From a virus: 21,066 nt of DNA. Position 1 is the stretch's first letter; every line of letters begins with the position of its first letter. Below the pieces are notes generated by a model. It saw only the letters and a list, made by a program, of their open reading frames with translations. It was not told the origin of the DNA and ran no database searches. Location of the stretch: positions 1 to 21,066 of IMG/VR virus record IMGVR_UViG_3300008262_000591; one strand, given 5' to 3'. A program made the translations under genes and the position numbers. This document shows, piece by piece, positions 5,073 to 11,647 of this stretch.

Positions 5073-7264
5073 TTAAATCTTACAAGACTCACAATCTTCC
5101 TCCTCTGATTCTAGAATATCGGAAACTAAATTTTCAAGAGACTGACGGGTTTCTTCAACCTCATCATTCTTCATGTCGTGTGTATTTTGATAGTAGCTGG
5201 TTTTCCAACCGTACTTATATGTAGTCAAAAGGTCCTGTGCCATCACTGAAGTAGGAACTTCATTATCTGGGTAATGCTCTGGATTATAGGACCAGTTTCC
5301 AGAAATCGCTTGATCGAAGAATTTTTGCATAACAGCAACAATATGAATATACCCGCGATTGCTAGGCATATCCCAGAGCAGCGTATAATTGTTCTTAAGT
5401 GTTTGATACTGGGGAACAATCTGCTTGAGTGGACCTTTCTTGGACTTCTTAATGGACAAGTATCCGCGAGGTGGTTCGATTCCGTTGGTTGCGTTTGACA
5501 CAACGGAACTGCTCTCCGATGGCATCTGTGCGGACAATGTTGAGTTCCGTACCCCGTATTGTAGAACCTGTGCTCTAAGAGACTCCCAATCATACTTCAA
5601 TTCGTTTGGAACGATTTCATCCACATCCTTCTTGTATGTATCAATCGGCAGAATCCCCTGTCCATACTTGGTACGATGTGAATATTCACATGCACCTTTT
5701 TCCTTAGCAAGATTGACCGTTGCCTGAATCAAATAATATTGGAATGCTTCTGTGAGATCGTGTACCAGTTTCCAGGCACCAGGATCATCGTAATGCTCGC
5801 CGTGCTTGGCGAGATAGTGTGCCAAACCAATAAACCCTACCCCAAGTGAACGACGCGCCCTGGTGGCGATTTCTGCTGCTCTGACGGGGTATCCTTGAAA
5901 ATCAATGAGTTCATCAAGACTCCTAACAGCAAGATCGCAAAGAACTTGAAGATCCTCAAGCTCCCTAACTTTACCAACATTAATAGCAGAAAGAATGCAA
6001 AGAGCAATTTCACCATCAGTATCATCAATATGCTGCAAAGGTTTGGTTGGTAGAGTAATCTCTTGGCACAAATTGCTCATCTCAACTTTATCTAGGAAGG
6101 AAGAATGGGAATTGCAATGGTCAATGTTCATAATGTAGAGACGACCAGTTTCGGCACGTTCTTTCAGGAGTGAAAGAAATAGTTCTTGAGCTGCGATAGT
6201 TTTTCTTGGAATAGACTCATCTCGTTCATAACGAACATACAACTCGTCAAATCCATCAGTACCAAAAGCATCATACAGACCAGGAACGGAGTGAGGAGAG
6301 AAGAGTGAGATTTCTCCGTTTTGAATGAATCGTTCATAGAAGAGTTTGCTAGTTTGAATAGAGTAATCTAGTTTACGGACACGATTATCTTCAGTTCCTT
6401 TGTTGTTCTTTAGAACAAGGATGTCTTCTATTTCTTGGTGCCAGATAGGAAAGTGGACTGTAGCTGAACCACCTCTGATCCCGTTTTGAGTGCAGCATCG
6501 TACAGTTGCCTCAAACTTTTTAAGGAAGGGGACAACGCCTGTGTGTTGTACTTCTCCACCACGGATTTTGCTGTTGATGCCACGGATGCGACCTGCATTG
6601 ATACCGATACCCGCCCTTTGTGCAACATATCTGCCAATAGCCATATCGCTAGTAAAGATACTATCGAGGGTGTCATCAACATCAACAAGGACACAGCTAG
6701 CGTATTGTCTAACTTGGAGAAGATGGTTGCCGCAATCAAAAGGTACATAAATTGTGGCGTTTCGTAAAGTGCCCCAGTGCTTCTATCCTGCACAAGATAC
6801 TTATCAACGACTTGACGTAGACCTGCATAAGTGAACAGATAGTCACGGCTATGATCAACAAACGACTCAAGTTTATCAAACTCTTCATCAGAATACATTG
6901 TCAGAATCTCAGAGTCATAGACACCCCTACCAACACAACGCTCTACATGCTGCTTGACGGTAGGGCATTCATGCATTCTACCAAACAACTGCTTACGAAG
7001 GGCAAACAGCAGCAGACGGGCAGCAACGAACTGATAATTTGGGTGGTCCAGGTCAATCAGGTCAGAAGCAGAACGAATCAAAATCTCCTGAATCTCTGCG
7101 GTAGTAATTCCATCATAAAATTGGATACCAGACTGCATCTCAACCTGTGATGCAGATACATTTGCGAGGTCCTTACACGCCTCTTCCACCATAACATGGA
7201 GTTTGTTTAAATCAAGGGGTTCAGTTTTACCATTTCTCTTAACGACTTTCGTTCCGTTGCTCAT
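5073..7264 (-). pseudogene. nrdA: Ribonucleotide reductase class Ia large (alpha) subunit, interrupted by out-of-frame internal deletion
   Basis: Reads as NrdA in two frames. Residues 1-184 (ATP-cone N terminus, through YETPQFMYLLIAATIFSK) occupy one frame from 7264 to about 6713. From 6710 the frame changes and continues RQYASCVLVDVDDTLDS to the stop at 5073. Against T4 NrdA, about 36 residues between LFSN and RQFSS are missing and 2 nucleotides remain, consistent with a deletion near 106 bases. Catalytic features are otherwise kept: the redox Cys in YASCVL, NLCQEI (Asn, Cys, Glu), the second Cys in GEIALCIL, the radical-transfer Tyr pair in TSYYQNT and the C-terminal CESCKI. ATG 7264 overlaps the gp61 stop (ATGA). 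With nrdB intact, a truly dead nrdA would be odd, so assembly loss is a serious alternative. Confidence 0.88.
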
Positions 7265-8232
7265 ATTTTTTTCCAGTTGTTAAACTTAATTTTCGCTTCT
7301 AAAGCTGAGTAGGTATTTGATTTTAACACATCCATAACATTATGTCCAGCGAGCACCATATCATTGATATCTTTTTGCTCAATGGATGTTGGCCAAATAA
7401 TCACCTTGTCGCCTCTATTGATGGTTTTTTCGATTCGGTTGACGATTTCTCGATTGCGAGGTTCGTTATCAAAAACGTAAATATAATCGTCCCAACCAAA
7501 CGACCCAATATCAACGTCGGACCCACACATAGCAACAGCATTTTGTACAAACGTGGAGTCGAAGGGTCCCTCAACAATGTAAATGGGTTTCGAAGAATCC
7601 ACTTGGTCAAGACCATAAATCTTCGGGGCATCATCAGAAAGCATCACAGTGATATATTTAACAGAGTTAGGTCCTAGTGCTCTTCCCTGGAAACCAATCA
7701 AGTTACTTTCAGTATCATACATTGGTATAATAATGCGACTCTCATCCCTACCAATAGTGTCGAACGTAACTTTTTGAGTGTTTGTCCACTCCTTAAAATT
7801 GTTAGCAAAATAAAACTTTTCGGGATCAAGTCGTCTTTTTTCCAAATAGTTTTTTGCTATTTCTACTTCTGATGCTTTTGGTAATTCCAGTTTCTTTTTA
7901 AAGACGGGTTTAGTAAATTCAAATTTAGGTTCTTCTACAACGAAGTTCTTACCCGTATGTCCTTCTTTAAACTTCTCCATCGTGTACTGCTTGTATAGTA
8001 CGGTATCAATCTCTTTAAGGAAATTATTAAAAGACATACTAGCACCACAATTGTGACACTTGAAGTTGGTATTGTTCTTTACGGGATACAAATATCCCCT
8101 CGTCTTGTTCTTGTTCTTCTGGGAGTCTCCACAAATAGGGCAGCGGAAGTTGTAGAGATCCGACTTAACCCTCTTAAATTTTTGCAAGCGTGATGAAACG
8201 AGTCCAATATACTTGGAGTCAACAAAATCCAT
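7261..8232 (-). CDS. 61: DNA primase (T4 gp61 type)
   Basis: A 323-residue primase that makes the short RNA primers for lagging-strand synthesis, working with the gp41 helicase encoded in this window. The N-terminal zinc-binding domain shows C31-x2-C34 (CPIC) and C59-x2-C62 (CHNC). The TOPRIM catalytic domain shows IYIVEGPFDS (Glu221) and YVFDNEPRN (Asp255), the acidic residues that bind magnesium. Length is close to T4 gp61 (342). It starts 9 bases after the coiled-coil membrane protein and ends in an ATGA overlap with nrdA, linking priming and nucleotide supply in one transcript. No clear Shine-Dalgarno is visible. Confidence 0.92.
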   Translation of the reverse strand: MDFVDSKYIGLVSSRLQKFKRVKSDLYNFRCPICGDSQKNKNKTRGYLYPVKNNTNFKCHNCGASMSFNNFLKEIDTVLYKQYTMEKFKEGHTGKNFVVEEPKFEFTKPVFKKKLELPKASEVEIAKNYLEKRRLDPEKFYFANNFKEWTNTQKVTFDTIGRDESRIIIPMYDTESNLIGFQGRALGPNSVKYITVMLSDDAPKIYGLDQVDSSKPIYIVEGPFDSTFVQNAVAMCGSDVDIGSFGWDDYIYVFDNEPRNREIVNRIEKTINRGDKVIIWPTSIEQKDINDMVLAGHNVMDVLKSNTYSALEAKIKFNNWKKI

Positions 8233-8241
8233 TATGAAAGA

Positions 8242-8655
8242 TTACTTTGCTCTTTCTATTGTAATCTGGGATGACCTAGAAGTCAAGACATTGGGTAACC
8301 AAGATCCAGCAAGTGTAACTACAATAACTACAACAGCAAGAACACCACCAACTTGCCATCTAAACTTTAAAAGATTGTCAATATTTTCTTCTATCTTATT
8401 AAATCTTTCTGCCATTTCATCATGCTCTACCTGATTATCCTTTTTGATTTCATCAATCATTCGAATGAGGAGTTCATCAGTTTTCATACTTTGTTCAATC
8501 CTCTCATCATGTTTTGCAAGAATCGTAGCGATGCGTGAATTACCTTCGGAAATCTTATCGACCGCTGATTCTAATTTTGATAACATTTCGCGGGATAGAT
8601 CTTCATAAATACCGAGTTTAGATTCAAGAACCGCTAATTTTGATCCTGACAACAT
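8242..8655 (-). CDS. Coiled-coil protein with one C-terminal transmembrane segment
   Basis: A 137-residue protein starting MLSGSKLAVLESKLG. Residues 10-95 are a long charged helix with heptad character (LSREMLSKLESAVDKI, RFNKIEENIDNLLKF). Residues about 101-119 (QVGGVLAVVVIVVTLAGSW) form one membrane span, then a short polar tail ends ITIERAK. I chose ATG 8655 because the upstream gene stops at 8660 and its stop codon supplies TAGGACAATG. The longer in-frame reading would overlap that gene almost completely. The topology is that of a tail-anchored coiled-coil protein on the inner face of the host membrane. It could tether a complex or act in lysis control (spanin- or antiholin-like); neither is proven. 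Confidence 0.78.
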   Translation of the reverse strand: MLSGSKLAVLESKLGIYEDLSREMLSKLESAVDKISEGNSRIATILAKHDERIEQSMKTDELLIRMIDEIKKDNQVEHDEMAERFNKIEENIDNLLKFRWQVGGVLAVVVIVVTLAGSWLPNVLTSRSSQITIERAK

Positions 8656-8659
8656 TGTC

Positions 8660-8851
8660 CTACTGAGGTGGAGTTCTTCTTTGCAACCAGTTTTTACGAA
8701 ATCCTTTTCCGTAAATATACTTCTTTCCTTTGCGGACTGGAGGATCATCACCAGACTCTTTAGTTCCAGCGATTTGACCTGCACCAAGATTCATTGTTGG
8801 TGCTTCTTCCTTTAAAGAACGAATAATACCAATAATTCTATCGATATCCAT
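8660..8851 (-). CDS. Small conserved-looking phage protein, unknown function
   Basis: A 63-residue protein (MDIDRIIGIIRSLKEEAPTM ... KKYIYGKGFRKNWLQRRTPPQ). The first 18 residues are helical, then a Gly/Pro-rich linker, then a basic aromatic tail (KGKKYIYGKGFRKNW) that could bind nucleic acid or a virion surface. ATG 8851 shares bases with the stop codon of the preceding gene (TAATG), which I take as the start over an in-frame ATG 27 bases upstream. The pattern is familiar to me from T4-like cyanophages, but I know of no assigned function. Confidence 0.75.
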   Translation of the reverse strand: MDIDRIIGIIRSLKEEAPTMNLGAGQIAGTKESGDDPPVRKGKKYIYGKGFRKNWLQRRTPPQ

Positions 8852-9222
8852 TAGATTGAATTTAGTTCGTTTAAACAATAGTGATCTTCAAGTATTCCAT
8901 GAATTTCTGTTTTTGGATATTCAGGAATTCTATTTAAGAATAACAAGAAACTTTTTATAGGTGGCCAAAGATTTTGCTCTAAATTATAAAAAAGCAAAGG
9001 AATTGCTGCATCATCAAATACATTAAAGAGAACTGTAAGATGATTTAGAATTAAATGAGTCTTCAATACACCAGTATTTTTGTATCTTTTTAATAATCTC
9101 TTAATATACTTAATTCTTTTCAAGTCGTCCTCAAAATCTTCCATGGTCAAAGCATGAGGATTATTGTAAAATTTTATAGCGAAGAGTAAATAATTACTCT
9201 CATTCAATTCATCAAATCTCAT
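8851..9222 (-). CDS. Conserved phage protein of unknown function (DUF7207-like)
   Basis: A 123-residue, mostly helical protein beginning MRFDELNESNYLLFAIKFYN. It contains DDLKRIKYIKRLLKRY, followed by LILNHLTVLFNVF and SFLLFLNRIPEY. This pattern occurs widely in T4-like marine phages and other tailed phages as a small cytoplasmic protein without known activity. The DUF7207 label is from memory and should be checked. It starts 9 bases after the structural-protein stop codon and ends in a TAATG overlap, so it is translated together with the small protein that follows. Confidence 0.78.
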   Translation of the reverse strand: MRFDELNESNYLLFAIKFYNNPHALTMEDFEDDLKRIKYIKRLLKRYKNTGVLKTHLILNHLTVLFNVFDDAAIPLLFYNLEQNLWPPIKSFLLFLNRIPEYPKTEIHGILEDHYCLNELNSI

Positions 9223-9231
9223 ATCATATTA

Positions 9232-9795
9232 TCAGCTATCTGGGAATCTTGCGTCGTCAGCAGCATCTCCTGAACCAGTGGTGATTCCACTAAATGCAAC
9301 TAGGGTTTCTGACTTAACTCTGAAGTTTCCATGATTGTCAACATAGGTTGTTACACCAACCCAACCAGCATGAGTTACGCCATAAGCACCAACTTTAGAT
9401 CCAACTGTCGTTGTACGTGCAATACCAGTTTCAATAGTATCTACACCAAACACTGCGGAGAATCTATTTACTTTAACGTCAGGTGCGTTATATTGATGAT
9501 CTTCAAGAGTATATTTTGGTTTTTGAGTTACAGTATATGCAGCACCAGCAATAGCACCATTCAATGGAATCAAGAATTGTGTTGAACCAATTGAAAGTAA
9601 AGTTGCTGAGGTTACTCCAGTTACAACTGCTTGCCCATAAGTGGCTCCAGTTCCAACAACTAGAATATCTCCAGTAGAGATTCCAGCAGTTACAAAAGTT
9701 GTACCACTTCCAGTTACTGTTTTAGCAGAAAGATTAATTGTTATAGTTCCAGTAAGACCCGCGCTTAAAGAATCTTTATTGCCCCAAAGAGCCAT
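9232..9795 (-). CDS. Putative virion structural protein
   Basis: A 187-residue protein beginning MALWGNKDSLSAG. It is rich in Gly/Thr/Val/Ala with repeated short beta-strand patterns (TVTGSGTTF, GDILVVGTGATYGQAVV, AAYTVTQKPKYTL) and ends with HAGWVGVTTYVDNHG, RVKSETLVAFSGIT and an acidic tail. The composition and the MALWGNKD start resemble a structural protein recurrent in cyanomyoviruses; the exact location in the virion is unknown to me. AAGGAAAC directly precedes the ATG, and a perfect TATAAATA late promoter lies about 32 bases upstream after a terminator, consistent with strong late expression. No signal peptide. Confidence 0.8.
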   Translation of the reverse strand: MALWGNKDSLSAGLTGTITINLSAKTVTGSGTTFVTAGISTGDILVVGTGATYGQAVVTGVTSATLLSIGSTQFLIPLNGAIAGAAYTVTQKPKYTLEDHQYNAPDVKVNRFSAVFGVDTIETGIARTTTVGSKVGAYGVTHAGWVGVTTYVDNHGNFRVKSETLVAFSGITTGSGDAADDARFPDS

Positions 9796-9826
9796 GTTTC
9801 CTTACCTATAATTCTTTGTATACAGA

Positions 9827-9834
9827 TATTTATA
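9827..9834 (-). promoter_or_regulatory. T4-type late promoter, perfect TATAAATA
   Basis: Minus-strand TTTTTTTATAAATATCTG. The full late consensus directly follows a terminator T-tract and sits about 32 bases upstream of the structural-protein gene. Same design as at 3754-3761. Confidence 0.8.
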
Positions 9835-9863
9835 AAAAAAGGAGACCTTAAGTTTGGTCTCCT
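9834..9863 (-). terminator. Intrinsic terminator
   Basis: Minus-strand AGGAGACC (9863-9856) - AAACTTAA loop - GGTCTCCT (9847-9840) followed by a run of T. An 8-bp perfect stem closing the unit that contains the 59-residue membrane protein. Confidence 0.88.
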
Positions 9864-9865
9864 TC

Positions 9866-9872
9866 TATTTAT
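9866..9872 (-). promoter_or_regulatory. Second ATAAATA late-promoter-like site before the terminator
   Basis: Minus-strand ACATAAATAG lies between the stop codon of the small membrane protein and the terminator. Transcripts starting here would meet the terminator almost at once, so it may be chance or non-functional. Confidence 0.25.
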
Positions 9873-9874
9873 GT

Positions 9875-10054
9875 TCAAGGAGTAAGATCTTTTGCTCCCT
9901 TATCCTTCAAGACTTTTTGTGCCTGAAGAAGAACAAGTGAAAGAATTCCGTTTGATTTGACTTTTGGGTTTGCTCCCAATGCTTCTGAAACTGCAAGTGC
10001 AAGAGTCAGAAGTAAAGTTTGGTTAGCAAGACACCAAGCTACTAGAGCGGACAT
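9875..10054 (-). CDS. Small membrane protein (candidate holin-like)
   Basis: A 59-residue protein starting MSALVAWCLANQTLLLTLAL with an excellent Shine-Dalgarno (GGAGG, 5 bases before ATG). Residues 2-27 form one hydrophobic segment, followed by a Lys-rich amphipathic stretch (QAQKVLKDKGAKDL). Size, single span and charged tail are compatible with a small holin or a membrane-associated virion protein, but the family is not recognised and no lysis gene is adjacent (the lysozyme is about 9 kb away on the same strand). It ends just before a terminator. Confidence 0.75.
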   Translation of the reverse strand: MSALVAWCLANQTLLLTLALAVSEALGANPKVKSNGILSLVLLQAQKVLKDKGAKDLTP

Positions 10055-10083
10055 AATAACCTCCGTGTGAAGAGTATCCTGTC

Positions 10084-10093
10084 CTATTTAGAA
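10084..10093 (-). promoter_or_regulatory. Variant late-promoter-like motif TTCTAAATAG
   Basis: Minus-strand TTCTAAATAG directly after the stop codon of the 513-residue gene and about 30 bases upstream of the 59-residue gene. The same decamer occurs at 14248-14257 upstream of another gene start, suggesting a degenerate late promoter. Confidence 0.35.
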
Positions 10094-11635
10094 TCAGTCA
10101 AACCTCGAACTCATATTATCTTGTGCTCTCTTTTTAGCAGCACGAATCTTTGCTACTTTTTGAGCAGGTGATGCAGGAGCACCATATTCACCAGCAGCAG
10201 GTGGTTTCTTACCAGGAACTTTTTTCTCACCTCTTGGTTTAACACCCATTCTACCAGTTCCCATAGATTTAGCAACTAATTCAAATGCTGGATTGCGTGG
10301 TTTTCTTGGAGTTCCTGCTACTTTATCTTCTTTTCTTCTCTCATCAATTACTTCACCCTCAGGCTCATAATTCATCTTAAGTCCCATCGCTCTTAACTTA
10401 TTCTTTGCAAGATTAAGTTTTGTTGGGATTTCTCTAGGATCCTCAACACCACCTTCACTCTTCTTGAGTTTTGGTTCTTTCTCATCTTCACAACCACATG
10501 CTTCTTCCTTCATCGCCTTATTCTTTGCTTTCCAAGCAGTTGCATAAGCGATTGACTTTTCTTTTTTGGTTAATCCACCATCAGCATATGATTTCTTAAC
10601 ATGCTTAACCATGCGCTCATACTTAGCACCAGGAGGAGCCTTTTCAATTAACTCTTCAGAATTTTCAACTTCTTCTTGAGAAAGTGGAATTCCTTTTTGA
10701 AGTTGCTGAAGTTTTGCCATCAGAGTCTTTTTCTGAAGAGCAACTGTCTGCTTATCTTGAGCAGCATCCTTTTTTTCAGCATCTGCTTTTTTATCTTCTT
10801 TCTTTTCTTCCTTTTCTTCTTTAATATTCTTCTCAGAATCTGGGAAGACTTTGATCAAACTTGAATTATTTACACCCTCTCCCGTCAACTTTTTTTCAGT
10901 CTTTTCCTCTTTCTTTTTTTCAATCAACTCGGCAAATCCATCTTGCCAATTGTAATCTTCTTTGCGAGTAGCAATTGCTTTACCAACTGCCTTGCGACGC
11001 TTCATCAGATACTTATCAGACTTATCATGATCACCATCATTGTCAACATCTTTGTCTTCCTGTCCAACAGGGTCTAATCCTTTACCTGCTTTTGCCTTTG
11101 CAGTTGAAGATCCTTTTGCCTTCTCAGACTTCGTTGGTTCTCCATATCCAGTCATCTCAACTGAAGAGATATTTGGATTAGCACGAAGTTCAGAGATCTT
11201 GGCACGGCTTGCCATTCTAACATAAGATTTGCCAGTTTTCTTATCGGTAACTCTTACTTTATATTTTGTTTCACCCGTTTCTTCAAGTTGAAGAAGATAA
11301 TCATTTTGAACTTCTTCTACTTTTTCCTCAACTTTCCCAGATACAAATACATTATATAATGCAGATACAACTGACTCTGTTGCAAGTTTCTTTGTATCAA
11401 CAAGATCTTCACCGAGAAGCATTTGCTTTGCTCTTGCCTTTACTGCAGGGGGTGCAGGAGACTTTTGAAGTTGTGCAGCATACGCTTTTTTTACAGTGAC
11501 AGGATCAGATTTGCCACCTGCCTTAGCAGCCATCGTCTGCTTTACTTTATAACGAGTATCATAAGCTAGCTGTCTTGCTTGCTTTTCAATTTTTTCCTTT
11601 GCTCCACCGGCAGGAGCTGCTGTAGGTTTATCCAT
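10094..11635 (-). CDS. Large highly charged protein with calcium-loop motif, likely virion-associated
   Basis: A 513-residue, strongly Lys/Glu/Ala-rich protein. Residues 1-75 are basic and helical (RQLAYDTRYKVKQTM, PPAVKARAKQMLLGEDL). About 120-165 contain YKVRVTDKKTGKSYVRMA and RANPNISSVEMTGYGEP, a small folded module. About 190-205 carry DVDNDGDHDKSD, which fits a DxDxDG calcium-binding loop. The middle (about 235-310) is low-complexity Lys/Glu coiled coil (KNIKEEKEEKKEDKK). The C-terminal part has KYERMVKHVKKSYADGGLT, YEPEGEVIDE (about 423-432) and ends AQDNMSSRFD. I recognise the pattern from cyanophage proteins of unknown function. An ATAAATA site about 33 bases upstream suggests late expression. 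Scaffold or internal head protein is the best guess. Confidence 0.8.
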   Translation of the reverse strand: MDKPTAAPAGGAKEKIEKQARQLAYDTRYKVKQTMAAKAGGKSDPVTVKKAYAAQLQKSPAPPAVKARAKQMLLGEDLVDTKKLATESVVSALYNVFVSGKVEEKVEEVQNDYLLQLEETGETKYKVRVTDKKTGKSYVRMASRAKISELRANPNISSVEMTGYGEPTKSEKAKGSSTAKAKAGKGLDPVGQEDKDVDNDGDHDKSDKYLMKRRKAVGKAIATRKEDYNWQDGFAELIEKKKEEKTEKKLTGEGVNNSSLIKVFPDSEKNIKEEKEEKKEDKKADAEKKDAAQDKQTVALQKKTLMAKLQQLQKGIPLSQEEVENSEELIEKAPPGAKYERMVKHVKKSYADGGLTKKEKSIAYATAWKAKNKAMKEEACGCEDEKEPKLKKSEGGVEDPREIPTKLNLAKNKLRAMGLKMNYEPEGEVIDERRKEDKVAGTPRKPRNPAFELVAKSMGTGRMGVKPRGEKKVPGKKPPAAGEYGAPASPAQKVAKIRAAKKRAQDNMSSRFD

Positions 11636-11647
11636 TAGGAGATTTAA

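Noticed and set aside
5051-5092. Longer nrdB start (MSLVRFKTGLEDKK ...)
   Set aside because: The extra residues come from the nrdA stop region and intergenic bases and have no match to NrdB N termini; GGAGG sits ahead of ATG 5050.
5425-5727. Plus-strand open frame opposite nrdA
   Set aside because: Antisense shadow of strongly conserved NrdA sequence; no start signals.
5073-7264. nrdA split by an intron, intein or programmed bypass
   Set aside because: Those add sequence between coding parts. Here codons are missing and only about two bases separate the two frames, so a deletion or assembly loss is the simpler reading. A plain +1/-1 frameshift also fails because about 36 residues are absent.
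8656-8787. Longer start for the coiled-coil membrane protein
   Set aside because: It would overlap most of the 63-residue gene upstream, whose tail (KKYIYGKG...) is the better coding frame there.
10676-10864. Plus-strand Phe/Leu-rich putative membrane protein
   Set aside because: It is the complement of the Lys/Glu low-complexity tract (Lys/Glu codons read as Phe/Leu on the other strand).
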